Assembly: GCA_026390015.1 (NCBI GenBank) | Contig: JAPLGS010000137.1 | Span: 1-57,287, forward strand | Source: Chloroflexota bacterium | GTDB lineage: Bacteria > Chloroflexota > Anaerolineae > Anaerolineales > Villigracilaceae | Length of the DNA stretch: 57,287 nt | Direction: 5' to 3' | In this document: one piece after another, positions 7,841-17,071 of the stretch | Layout: every line of letters starts with the position of its first letter | How positions within the stretch are numbered: the first letter of the stretch is position 1 | Notes under the pieces: model-generated | What the model saw: the letters and a program-made list of their open reading frames with translations, nothing else | The model's database searches: none | What the model was told of the DNA's origin: nothing | Program-made: the position numbers and the translations under genes

Positions 7841-8530
7841 ATGAAAAAAATACTATATTTGCTTCCTTTACTTATTATTATTCTCGCCTGCGGAGCGCAG
7901 CCCGCACCAACTCAGGATGTGACTAGCATTGTGAATGCGACTTTAACCGCGATCGCTCAAAGTAATTCGCAAGTTATTGCGCCGCAACCGACCTTTACAC
8001 CAATCGCAATTCAGGCACAGCCAGTTATTGTTCAAGCACAACCAACTACCATACAACAAGTTGAGTCGCAAGTTAGTAACTTAACTCTTCCGTTGGATAT
8101 TCTCCGCAACGCTACATATCACTCTCCCGATTGGGGTGAGTTTCAATTATCTAATGGCATATACTACCGCACCCCTCCAACTTCGCAGGAGTCTCCCGAA
8201 ATTTATACGACTCGCTTGCTGGATACTATCCTTTACGGTGATATTAATTTAAACGGGTTTCAAGACGCGGTTGTATTTCTTAGCACCGAAAACGGCGGGA
8301 CTGGCCATTTCGTTGAAATGGCAGCGGTTCTTAACTTGAATGGAAATCCCAGCAACATTTCAACTTTGTATTTAGGAGATAGGGTAGTCATTGAGTCTGG
8401 GGCGATTCAGAATGGGGTAATCACGCTGAATTTACGCGTACAAGGACCGAATGATGGTCTTTGCTGTCCTAGTCAACTTGTCACATGGAATTTTCATTTA
8501 GATAGTGGTCAACTGGTTAAAGCACCTTGA
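7841..8530 (+). CDS. Lipoprotein of unknown function (paired with the next gene)
   Basis: The 229-residue protein begins with a lipoprotein signal peptide with lipobox ILAC (Cys at residue 17). A short helical motif, QDVTSIVNATLTAIAQ, and a Gln/Pro-rich linker to about residue 80 follow. The C-terminal domain (90-229) contains GDINLNGFQDAVVFL, a DxNxNG-type loop resembling calcium-binding or FG-GAP-like surface repeats, suggesting a dry-exterior beta domain. The first 46 codons are nearly the same as those of the gene at 8675, after which the two diverge completely. GGAG precedes the ATG. No specific function is inferred. Confidence 0.85.
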   Translation: MKKILYLLPLLIIILACGAQPAPTQDVTSIVNATLTAIAQSNSQVIAPQPTFTPIAIQAQPVIVQAQPTTIQQVESQVSNLTLPLDILRNATYHSPDWGEFQLSNGIYYRTPPTSQESPEIYTTRLLDTILYGDINLNGFQDAVVFLSTENGGTGHFVEMAAVLNLNGNPSNISTLYLGDRVVIESGAIQNGVITLNLRVQGPNDGLCCPSQLVTWNFHLDSGQLVKAP

Positions 8531-8674
8531 ACGCGGTTGATCTTTTTGTGGCAACCTATTAAAAGGATTGAACAGCGCCGACTTTGGAAATTTCACCTGT
8601 AGTTTATAAACAGGAAATCATGAAATGAATACTTTGTAAACTCGTTTTATAAGCGAGTCTGTCACGGAGAAAAA

Positions 8675-9793
8675 ATGAAAAAAATACTATATTTGTTGCC
8701 TTTACTGTTTATGATTCTCGCCTGTGGAGCGCAACCTGCGCCAACTCAGGATGTGAGCAACATCGTTAATGCAACTTTAACCGCGATTGCCCAAAACAAT
8801 CCGCAACCGTTTGCCACTCAAGTTGTGCCGCCTACCCAGCCCGTTGTCACACTTGAACCTACAACTTTGCCAGCGCCATCGGCAACGAGCAGTGATCAAA
8901 GTATCAGTGTACAAATTCAGCATCCTACTGAAATGCAACAGGGTTCGCGAGCATGTACAACCGACGCCATATACATGGTATCGGCAAAGATTACTGGTGC
9001 TGCCAATGCCGAGGTGAGTTACACCGTCAGTGGTGGCAACAACGGCTCTGCTGGTCCCGACGCAGGAATAATAAAAATAATGCTTGATAATACCGGCGGA
9101 TATGATGTCCACACTGGTCTTAGCGGTCCTTTTTCCGACCCGGGAAATGTACAAATCACCATCACCTTGTTTGTAAATGGTCAGGCGGTTAATTATGCGT
9201 CCGATTTTATTTGCCAAGGCGGCGAATATAAACCAACGGCTACATATGTTCTTCCACCGACACATGTATCAACAACATGTTCTGCAAGTTGGTTTTTTAC
9301 TTTTGATAATAAACACCTTCCGCTTGGTTCTTTTTGTCCTGAGCCAGTCAAAATTCTGGAAGCTATCGGAGAAGACTTTGAAGGCGGCCGGGTACTTCGC
9401 TATGCGCCTGATCCCGCCTATACCGCCGACCAAAGAGGAACTGTATACGTAATTTATAATGATGGAGAGTGGCTTACTTTCCCCGACGGCTGGGATGCGA
9501 GTCAACCTGCCAGCGACCCAAGCCTTGTAGTTCCCAATGGGCGTTATCAGCCTGTTGAAAGTATAGGCAAAGTTTGGCGTGAAGTTGCAGATGTCCGCAA
9601 CCGCTTAGGATGGGCATATGGGCCGCAAAGTAAATTCACAGGCAGGATGCAGCTTTATTTGGTGCAATCAGGTATGCCAAGTGGGGATTATTCGCATTTT
9701 TTCTTTATCGATCACGGCAAGTGGGGAGTAGCGTTAATGCTCAACTCAGTAGATATGGGTCCTAACAAATGGGAAGTAGCCGGGACTTATTAA
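8675..9793 (+). CDS. Lipoprotein with LGFP-like C-terminal domain
   Basis: The 372-residue lipoprotein has lipobox ILAC and the same N-terminal module (AQPAPTQDV, IVNATLTAIAQ) as the upstream gene. A Thr/Pro linker leads to an Ig-like middle domain (about 75-175) and a second linker ending TYVLPPTHVS. The C-terminal domain (about 200-372) contains VRNRLGWAYGPQSKFTGRMQ, which resembles LGFP-type extracellular repeats common in secreted proteins of this bacterial group. It has a GGAG Shine-Dalgarno site. It is probably a cell-surface protein; ligand unknown. The 129 bases after it, up to the convergent gene, hold no clear terminator. Confidence 0.85.
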   Translation: MKKILYLLPLLFMILACGAQPAPTQDVSNIVNATLTAIAQNNPQPFATQVVPPTQPVVTLEPTTLPAPSATSSDQSISVQIQHPTEMQQGSRACTTDAIYMVSAKITGAANAEVSYTVSGGNNGSAGPDAGIIKIMLDNTGGYDVHTGLSGPFSDPGNVQITITLFVNGQAVNYASDFICQGGEYKPTATYVLPPTHVSTTCSASWFFTFDNKHLPLGSFCPEPVKILEAIGEDFEGGRVLRYAPDPAYTADQRGTVYVIYNDGEWLTFPDGWDASQPASDPSLVVPNGRYQPVESIGKVWREVADVRNRLGWAYGPQSKFTGRMQLYLVQSGMPSGDYSHFFFIDHGKWGVALMLNSVDMGPNKWEVAGTY

Positions 9794-9922
9794 GCGGCAT
9801 TTTCTATAACCCTTCTACCTACCGATACATGCCCTATCGAAAACACAGATTTGAAACTTCTAATGAATGCAGAGGATGGCTACAGCTAGCGCATTGATGC
9901 TGACCAATTTAGCTTGCAACTA

Positions 9923-10855
9923 TTAAGACTGCCTATTCCACCAATTCAATATCCGCAATGCCCTTAGTGTATTCCACCTGCTGGGTTGACCGGCTTTTTC
10001 CAGATCAAAATATTTTAATCCAGACATGCCGCTGTTCATCGGCCACAGTCCATCCTTCCTTTGTTTTTGCAACAGAAGGTCAATTGCATCTGACATGCGT
10101 TCATCACGCGGAGCATCACAGGAGCGGAAATAATCCAGTGCACGGATGAAATCATATTTCCAGCGCGGAGGGAAGGGCATGGTTGTCATCTTTGCGTCGA
10201 ATACTTTTCCCGTTGTGTGGGATTTATATAAGCGATGCGCCAGCAGGAATTCATGCCCACGCTCGCGGATTTGGCTAATCTGCTTTTTCTTTTCAGGAAA
10301 GAGACACTCATATTCGTACAATCCCTCCAGCACGGAAAGTGTGGTGTGAAAGGATGAATGCGTTGCGCCCTTGTATGATTCACAGTTCCAACCGCCATCG
10401 GGCATTTGCTGGATCATCAAATAGGAAGCGATGGAATGCATATACTCATCAGGATAACGAAAATAAGCTAGCAAAGCGAGGATCATTCCAGTGACACAGG
10501 TCTCGCTGTATTTCAAGGAATATGAAAAGAAATTGATGCCCCCGTCTGTGTAAACGCCTTTGTCAAGAAATAATTTGCAGACCCGTTTTGCCTGCGGATG
10601 ATTCGTCTGCAACCCGAGCAATCTCAAGGTCAGCATGGTGTACGTGGTGGATATCCACTTTGGGCCATAGATCCCGCCGCCCCATGTTCCGCTTGAATCT
10701 TGCAAGGCAAGCAATCGTGCGCCCCAGCCTTCCTTTGCAATTTTCCTGCGTTCCGCTTCATATTTTGACGGGGATGAATTCAACAAATCCCGTTGAACCT
10801 GCCAGCGTATGGACGGGTCGCCTTCGAGTAACCAGGAAATGACTTCAGGTTTCAT
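9923..10855 (-). CDS. Prenyltransferase/squalene-cyclase-fold (alpha/alpha-barrel) protein
   Basis: The 310-residue soluble protein contains repeated QW-like motifs: LQDSSGTWGGG (residues 52-62), QQMPDGGWNCES (about 148-159) and QKQRKDGLWPM (near 275). These mark the alpha-alpha6 barrel shared by protein prenyltransferases, squalene/hopene cyclases and many uncharacterised bacterial proteins. The catalytic DxDD of class II cyclases is not seen, and the protein is about half the length of a hopene cyclase, so it is unlikely to be a true triterpene cyclase. Its ATG directly abuts the recJ stop codon, so the genes are co-transcribed. Its role is unknown. Confidence 0.85.
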   Translation of the reverse strand: MKPEVISWLLEGDPSIRWQVQRDLLNSSPSKYEAERRKIAKEGWGARLLALQDSSGTWGGGIYGPKWISTTYTMLTLRLLGLQTNHPQAKRVCKLFLDKGVYTDGGINFFSYSLKYSETCVTGMILALLAYFRYPDEYMHSIASYLMIQQMPDGGWNCESYKGATHSSFHTTLSVLEGLYEYECLFPEKKKQISQIRERGHEFLLAHRLYKSHTTGKVFDAKMTTMPFPPRWKYDFIRALDYFRSCDAPRDERMSDAIDLLLQKQRKDGLWPMNSGMSGLKYFDLEKAGQPSRWNTLRALRILNWWNRQS

Positions 10856-13144
10856 TTAGAAAAGAGTTTTCAGATCAACGGTCGCAAAGTATTTTCGATA
10901 AGCGGATGTTTCGTTGATTATGCCTTTCAGTGCAATGAATAATTCCGCTTGCAGGTATGGATTTTTTTCCTGCCTTACCGCTGATAAAATAATTATATCT
11001 TCTTCAACGCTGACCGAGAGTTGACCTCCCGCCGCGAGCCATTGCAACCCAAATTCAATTGCACTCTCACCTGAAGCCATCGCCGCCGCCAACTCGTGGA
11101 CAGTTGCGCTGCCGCCGCGTTGATTGATCGCATATTTGCATAAACCCGCGAGTCGGTTCAGAAAATCTTCGGGTCTTTCCTCGGCAGGCGGAATTGCAAA
11201 TATGGAGATCATCTTCGGTTTGACGATCTCCAACGCTTTTCGTAATTCAACCGGCGATGGGGGAGTTGTGTATATCGCGAAATCATCGGCTTGATGTAGA
11301 TCGAAACGTGATCTGCCTTTTGCTTTCTCAGCGCCTTCAGCCCAAACTAAAGTCGAAGGTTGAATGTCAAAAGTCGCGGACTGCAAACGAAAATCTTTGA
11401 TCTCAAGTTTCGCTTTCCTGATCTCGATAGGATTTTCTTCTGTGATCCTAAATTCTTCAAATTGCAGCGTGGCCTGCTTCTGTCCGCGATAGGAACTGGC
11501 GCGTAAGGAATAGGCGATATCGAATCGGGAACCTTCTTCAGGAAGTTCTTCGCCTGCGCTGTTCCACCATAATATGTTTTGTGTGTTTCCGCTTACATCT
11601 TCAATATGCAGGCGGCGATGTTCTTTTGTTTTCCCAAGTGTCGAAACGGATTTCATCGTCACGTCACGCGATGCCAATACCAATGACGGATTTCCCGCTC
11701 CGAAAGGCGCGAGTCTTTCGAGGGAATTTGCCAGTTCAAGGTTCAGCTCATTTAATTCCAACCACGCATCAATTTGTAAGCTGGGTTCTTCGCGTATGAC
11801 TCCGCCAAGTTGTTTTTCGATCGCCTTGCCAAGCCCACGGCGAAACTCCGCTAATTTATCTACATTCAGTGACATGCCGGCCGCCATGGGATGCCCGCCA
11901 TAGTTGCGCAGAATACCCTTTTGAGTGGCAATCGCTTCGGTGATATGCAGCCCCTCGATCGAACGGGCTGAGCCGCGCAGCACGCCATCTTCTGATTCGT
12001 TCAACAGGATGGCGGGTTTGTGATAACGGTCCACGAGTTTGTTTGCGACAATTCCCACCACGCCGCCAGGCCAGCCCGGGTGTGACAGCAAGATGGCAGG
12101 TTCGGTCAGCAAGTCGAGGTTTGCGCGCAGTTGAGCTTCTGCAGCTTCATAAACTTGACTCGTCAATAATCTGCGCTGGGCGTTCAAACCTTCGATTTGT
12201 GCGGCCAATACACGCGCGCGTGCCGGGTCTTGGGTCAGCAATAATTCAACAGCGGGATTCGCGTCACTCAAACGGCCGAGCGCGTTCAAGCGCGGCGCAA
12301 ATGTAAAGCCGATGGTTTCTTCTGTCAGTGTTTCAAGTTTCGTGCCCGAGTATTCTGCAATGATCTTCAAGCCGAGTCGATCGGTGTTTCGTAAGGCTTT
12401 AATCCCCTTTTGCGCGAGAGAACGGGTCTCACCTTTTAGCAGGGCAACATCCGCGATGAGACCGAGAGCGACAAGGTCGAGCAAATTTACAGATCGTAGA
12501 CCGTTGACGGTTGACCGTGCTTCACCGTCCAACAACGCTTCGGCTAATTTATATGCGACTCCCACGCCCGCTAAATTTGAAAGCAAATGATCCTTTGGTA
12601 GTAATTTTGGGTTGACAATTGCAAACGCGTTTGGAAGCGTTTCGCCGAGATCGTGATGGTCAGTAATAATTACGTCAACCCCACGGGAGTTTGCATAATC
12701 AACGGCTTCGTGCGCGCTGATGCCTGTGTCGCAGGTGACTATTAATTTTGCGCCGTTATCAAGGATGGGACTAAGCGATTCAATATGAACGCCATGACTT
12801 TCCTTGCCGCGAATGGGAATGTAATAAACCACATTTGCGCCAAGAGATCTCAAGGTCTGCACCAGCACCGCCGTCGAAGTCTGGCCGTCTACATCAAAAT
12901 CTCCCCAAACACAGATCCTCTCTTCGCTGCGGATTGCCAATAAGATGCGATCCACGCTTGATCCAATATTTGGAAACGGAGTCGCTGGCAGTTTATCTGG
13001 ATGTAAGAACGCTTCGGCTTCTTCGGGTGTGCTGATTCCCCGCCGCAGCAGAATCTGCTTGATGAATGGAGGCAGGTTGAGGGTCGAGAATGAAGCGGGT
13101 ATTTCTACGGGATGAGGATCAAGCCAGCGTGTCATGATCGTCAT
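10856..13144 (-). CDS. recJ: Single-stranded-DNA-specific exonuclease RecJ
   Basis: The 762-residue protein is a DHH-superfamily 5'-3' ssDNA exonuclease used in RecF-pathway recombination and mismatch or base-excision repair. Metal-binding motifs are CVWGDFDVDGQTS (near residue 80), ITCDTG-type (VTCDTGISAHE) and ITDHHDLGE, the last carrying the DHH. The DHHA1 motif NYGGHPMAAGMS lies near residue 415. The OB-fold and an extra C-terminal region of about 200 residues follow, longer than E. coli RecJ (577). It overlaps the upstream histidine kinase gene by 26 bases. An alternative ATG at 13135 is equally possible; neither has a good Shine-Dalgarno site. Confidence 0.95.
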   Translation of the reverse strand: MTIMTRWLDPHPVEIPASFSTLNLPPFIKQILLRRGISTPEEAEAFLHPDKLPATPFPNIGSSVDRILLAIRSEERICVWGDFDVDGQTSTAVLVQTLRSLGANVVYYIPIRGKESHGVHIESLSPILDNGAKLIVTCDTGISAHEAVDYANSRGVDVIITDHHDLGETLPNAFAIVNPKLLPKDHLLSNLAGVGVAYKLAEALLDGEARSTVNGLRSVNLLDLVALGLIADVALLKGETRSLAQKGIKALRNTDRLGLKIIAEYSGTKLETLTEETIGFTFAPRLNALGRLSDANPAVELLLTQDPARARVLAAQIEGLNAQRRLLTSQVYEAAEAQLRANLDLLTEPAILLSHPGWPGGVVGIVANKLVDRYHKPAILLNESEDGVLRGSARSIEGLHITEAIATQKGILRNYGGHPMAAGMSLNVDKLAEFRRGLGKAIEKQLGGVIREEPSLQIDAWLELNELNLELANSLERLAPFGAGNPSLVLASRDVTMKSVSTLGKTKEHRRLHIEDVSGNTQNILWWNSAGEELPEEGSRFDIAYSLRASSYRGQKQATLQFEEFRITEENPIEIRKAKLEIKDFRLQSATFDIQPSTLVWAEGAEKAKGRSRFDLHQADDFAIYTTPPSPVELRKALEIVKPKMISIFAIPPAEERPEDFLNRLAGLCKYAINQRGGSATVHELAAAMASGESAIEFGLQWLAAGGQLSVSVEEDIIILSAVRQEKNPYLQAELFIALKGIINETSAYRKYFATVDLKTLF

Positions 13145-15839
13145 TTGGAATTAATGGAAGAAAAATGGTAACTGTCGTCCCTTCGGTTTCCACACTCTCG
13201 ATTTTCATATCACCGCCCAGGCTTTGCAATATTTCCTTGACGATATAGAGACCAATGCCAGATCCTTGTATCTCCATTTGAGTGGCATTTTTTGCGCGAT
13301 AGAAACGGGTTGCGATGTGCGGCAGATCCTGTGCGGGTATTCCCATTCCGTGGTCTCTTACTGCGATCTCGATGGACTTTTCCCTTTGACGCGCGCTGAC
13401 TTCAATACTTGTTTGTGGATTGGAGTACTTGATGGCGTTCGAGAGTAGATTCAAGAGGATCTGGATCAGCGATTGGCGGTCTGTATATGCCATTGACGGC
13501 ATTTCAGAAACTTCTAGTTGGATCGTGATCTCACGCACGTCGGCCTGCGGTTTTACACTTGAAACGGCTTCTTCAATGAGCGGAGCGATATCTGCCGGGG
13601 CGAGGTGGACTTCGAAGCGTTTGTTTTCGATGCGTCCGGCGATCAATAGATCATTCAGTAACATTCGCTGGCGATTGAGTTCCTCTTTCAAGACGGTTAG
13701 GAATTCCTGTTTGTCTTCAGTCAATCCATCGTCTTCCAAAAGTTCCGCCATCAGAATGGCTGTGGTCAGGGGGGTGCGAAGTTCATGCGAGGCGCGGTTG
13801 ATGAAATCGGTCTTCATCTCTTCGAGGCGCACTCTTTCTGTAATATCGTGCGCAACCACAATGACTTCCCTGGCGGTGGACGAAACCACGCGCGCATCGT
13901 AGGTAAGCGGCCCGGCTTCATTTTGAATTATGTATTCAAATTGCTGCGGTTTTTTTGTTTCCAATGCAGTTTTGATGGCGGCCATGGTTACCTTGGAAAT
14001 GTCGCCCGGCAGAATCGTCTCAACTTTTTGCCCGATGATGGCTTCGGGGCGAGCTAATAACCTATTCCCGGCTCCAGATTGGAAATCCAAAAATGTTCCG
14101 TCTTCAGATATTCGGAAGATCAGATCGGGAACCGCATTCAGGAAGGCGCGGTTGCGTGATTCAGAACGGGTGAGATTTTCCTCAGCGCGTTGACGGGTGA
14201 TGGTATTCATGACAATACCCATCAGCACCTGCAGGAATTGAATTTCATCCTTTGTCCACCTGCGCTCCGATACAACCGAATCCAGACCCAGGAATCCGAA
14301 TAAACCATTTTCGGATGAGATGGGCGTGACCAGCACCGATTGAATGCCTTGATCCGCGAGAATTTCCTTTTCTGTTGAGGCCTCAGGCGGCATTTCAGAA
14401 ACTCGCGGAACGTTGATGGTCTCGCCTTTTTTTAACAAATTCACCCACCAGGGCAGAATCTCAGCGGGAAGGTTCTGCAAGTTTTCGATCTGCGGGCTGA
14501 TATTTTCGGCGCACCATTCGTGGGTAATGTTTATGAATGCCTGGTCTGCGGTGAATTCGAAGATGTAGGTGCGATCCACTTGAAATAGTTCGCCCAGCTG
14601 TCGCAGTGTTTCCTGAATTGCATTGTGCATTTCACTGGCAGGCAGGATCATGAATGTTGCCGCAAGATGCGATGTTAACTCTTCAAAGATCAATTTTCGC
14701 TGCAGGCTTGCGCTCATCTCTTCGATGTGGGCACGCTCGCTGATGTTCGTGACCACCGCAATGCTTCCGATATTTTCACCATTCACAACGCGCGGCACGG
14801 CTGAGATCAATACAGGCACTTCTCTGCCATCTTTGGCAAGCAGGATGGTTTCGTAGATGGATGATTTCCCCTGTTTGCGGATTTCCCCTTCCTTAATTTG
14901 CTTCTCAATTTCCTGTGGGTGTGAAAATTCTTTGGGAGCCCTGCCCTCGACTTCCCTTGGAGTAAGCCCAACTAAACCGGCATACGCGGAGTTCACATAG
15001 TCAAAGAGTCCTTGAGGATTTGTGATCGTGAGGCCTTCTCCCATGCTGTCCATGACTTGCAGGCCGAAATCCCGTTCGTTTTGAAGTTTCCTGATCGCGT
15101 CTCGCCATGAGGTGATCAGGTAGTTGTATGCCTGTGCCAGTTCATTGATCTCGTCCTCGCTGCCGAATGACTGGCTGATCAGAATGGCGGTTGATTCGCC
15201 GCTCTTCATGTATTTTGCTATTCCCGTTTGCACTCCCTGCAGGCGCCGGACTACAATGCGGTTGACGGTAATAATTTGTGTGCTGAAAAATAACAGCAGG
15301 ATGACTATGACCCCGATCGCTACGAATTCAAAGGCTTTTTGTTGTTGAATGACAGAGTCAGAGACACCCATTCCGATCCATAATACGCCAATCACATTGT
15401 GGAATTCATCGGTGTAGGCTTGCCCGTGCAAAGGGCGAACGAATATGATCTGTTGACCGATCGTCTGGCTGGTCGTGGTCCCGTTGTTAAGAACACCGTC
15501 TATCAGAGTTGAATTGAGTAATTGGCCGACCCGTTGTTTATTTGAATGAGCCAGGATGGTTTTCTTGGTATCCACCACGATGATCTCGGTGACGCCTTCC
15601 AATGTGGATGATTTTTCAACCAGCCTTTGAATAGAGAACAATTCATCCTTCGAATCCTGCTGCTCGCTTAGGATCTCAAGACTGTAGGTGATTTCGTCAG
15701 ATAGAATTTCGGCGCGTTTTTCCATCCCCTCGTATATTCCCCGTGTGGATGCGTAATAAAAGAAGGCCACCGCCGTCAACATTCCGACCAGGCCGATCAC
15801 GCTAAAAGCGAGGGTTAATTTGAATCTTAGCGAATTCAT
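13119..15839 (-). CDS. Membrane sensor histidine kinase with Cache-like, PAS, GAF and PAS domains
   Basis: The 906-residue kinase has TM1 (8-29), an external sensor region (30-170, double-Cache-like, with VTEIIVVDTKKTILAHSN) and TM2 (171-191). A HAMP-like linker (190-245) is followed by PAS1 (260-370), GAF (about 385-550) and PAS2 (565-670). The HisKA domain carries H685 in SHELRTP. The ATPase domain has N-box LLSNAIKYSNP, G1 DHGMGIP and G2 GSGIGLYIV. There is no receiver domain, so the output partner is elsewhere; the four receiver proteins at 17072-21775 are candidates. I chose ATG 15839, with AGGA upstream, over a TTG seven codons earlier. It lies 91 bases downstream of a solitary binding lipoprotein that might deliver its ligand. 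Confidence 0.95.
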   Translation of the reverse strand: MNSLRFKLTLAFSVIGLVGMLTAVAFFYYASTRGIYEGMEKRAEILSDEITYSLEILSEQQDSKDELFSIQRLVEKSSTLEGVTEIIVVDTKKTILAHSNKQRVGQLLNSTLIDGVLNNGTTTSQTIGQQIIFVRPLHGQAYTDEFHNVIGVLWIGMGVSDSVIQQQKAFEFVAIGVIVILLLFFSTQIITVNRIVVRRLQGVQTGIAKYMKSGESTAILISQSFGSEDEINELAQAYNYLITSWRDAIRKLQNERDFGLQVMDSMGEGLTITNPQGLFDYVNSAYAGLVGLTPREVEGRAPKEFSHPQEIEKQIKEGEIRKQGKSSIYETILLAKDGREVPVLISAVPRVVNGENIGSIAVVTNISERAHIEEMSASLQRKLIFEELTSHLAATFMILPASEMHNAIQETLRQLGELFQVDRTYIFEFTADQAFINITHEWCAENISPQIENLQNLPAEILPWWVNLLKKGETINVPRVSEMPPEASTEKEILADQGIQSVLVTPISSENGLFGFLGLDSVVSERRWTKDEIQFLQVLMGIVMNTITRQRAEENLTRSESRNRAFLNAVPDLIFRISEDGTFLDFQSGAGNRLLARPEAIIGQKVETILPGDISKVTMAAIKTALETKKPQQFEYIIQNEAGPLTYDARVVSSTAREVIVVAHDITERVRLEEMKTDFINRASHELRTPLTTAILMAELLEDDGLTEDKQEFLTVLKEELNRQRMLLNDLLIAGRIENKRFEVHLAPADIAPLIEEAVSSVKPQADVREITIQLEVSEMPSMAYTDRQSLIQILLNLLSNAIKYSNPQTSIEVSARQREKSIEIAVRDHGMGIPAQDLPHIATRFYRAKNATQMEIQGSGIGLYIVKEILQSLGGDMKIESVETEGTTVTIFLPLIPNDDHDTLA

Positions 15840-15930
15840 ATTTTCTTGCTTCCTGGGCAATCTACTGATCCAGATTTACCTGGTGAATACAGCACCGACG
15901 ACAGTTGGGGCATCCTGAGCCCGCAATATC

Positions 15931-16917
15931 TTATTTACTCAACTCGCGGACGAAGGCTGGCGCAAGCAATTGGCTGATGTCGGGTAATGAAGTGATCACT
16001 CTCTGATCCAAGAGAAATTGCGCGATGACGCCGGCCTGGGTGTGGGCGCATCCGTTGCCTTCTTTTCCAAAAAGTTCGGCGTTGGCGGCCAGGTCTAGAT
16101 ACTGGATTCCCGCGACATGTGATTCGAATACAGCAGCGCTGATCTCCTCGGCTTTTCCCATCCGTTCATAGGCGTCCTGCGGATTTTTTTTGATGTACTC
16201 CACCGCGTCAAAATAAGCCGCGACGATATTTTTTACATCGTCAGGGCGGTCTGCGGCAACGGCGGCGTCAAAGGTCATGGTTGTAATAATGGTTTCTGGA
16301 TATTCGCGGCTTGTGATGAGCACTTTACCGCCCATTTTATTGGCTGTATCGGTTAGGTAGGGTTCCCAGGTCACGCCCGCATCGATCTTGCCGTCAATCA
16401 TGGCTTGCTGGATTTCCCAGGCGGGGATGCTTACGATAGAGATGTCGTTTGTAGTCAATCCGCTGATCTCCAAAATCTTAAGCAGGGATAAATGCCCAAC
16501 GGTTCCGATCTCGACGCCAACTTTTTTGCCGCGCAGGTCGGCCAGTGATTCGATGCCGGGGCGGGCTACCAATCCGTCGCCGCCGAAGGAGTAGTCAGTT
16601 AAGAGTACAACGCGCACATCTTTTCCCGCCGAATTGTAGCGAATAGCATCATCCAGGGTGTGCATGCCCGCGTCTACTTTTCCGTCCACCAGAGCATCGA
16701 TCGAGTCACTGTATGCTGAGAAACGGACGATTTCAACGGCCACGCCGTGTTTTTCAAAATACCCGAGTTGGGCCGCCAATTCTGCAGGCTCCACGCCCGC
16801 CCAGGCTGAAATGGCGATTCGGATGGGAGGTTTCTGTTGTGGCGCGCAGGCTGTGTTTTGGATCCCTGAAATTAAGAGGATCATCAATAGAATAAAAGTG
16901 CGAATGTTTTTTTTCAT
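15931..16917 (-). CDS. NMT1/THI5-like (SsuA/TauA/NrtA-type) substrate-binding lipoprotein
   Basis: The 328-residue protein has a lipoprotein signal ending NTAC (Cys24). Features typical of nitrate/sulfonate/pyrimidine-precursor binding proteins follow: AISAWAGVEPAELAAQLGYF, VDGKVDAGMHTLDDAI, the LADLRGKKVGVEIGTVGHL segment and DAGVTWEPYLTD. Such proteins normally feed an ABC importer, but no permease or ATPase gene is adjacent. The next gene on this strand is instead a transmembrane histidine kinase, so a sensory role is possible (inference). The ligand is not predictable. AAGGGA precedes the ATG by 5 bases. Confidence 0.9.
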   Translation of the reverse strand: MKKNIRTFILLMILLISGIQNTACAPQQKPPIRIAISAWAGVEPAELAAQLGYFEKHGVAVEIVRFSAYSDSIDALVDGKVDAGMHTLDDAIRYNSAGKDVRVVLLTDYSFGGDGLVARPGIESLADLRGKKVGVEIGTVGHLSLLKILEISGLTTNDISIVSIPAWEIQQAMIDGKIDAGVTWEPYLTDTANKMGGKVLITSREYPETIITTMTFDAAVAADRPDDVKNIVAAYFDAVEYIKKNPQDAYERMGKAEEISAAVFESHVAGIQYLDLAANAELFGKEGNGCAHTQAGVIAQFLLDQRVITSLPDISQLLAPAFVRELSK

Positions 16918-17071
16918 GCCGTTCCCTTGGTTTGATGAATTTTTCTAACGCCTAAAACGACTTTACTGCAAAAAGGTTATTTACCCACAGAGGGCACAGA
17001 GTTTTTGAATTTTTTCTCTCTTGTTTTCTCTGTGGCAGAACTGGTTTGGGTGCGTTTCAATTTTGCTGAAC

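Noticed and set aside
9923-10855. Hopene or squalene cyclase
   Set aside because: Half the expected length and without the DxDD catalytic motif; only the barrel repeats are present.
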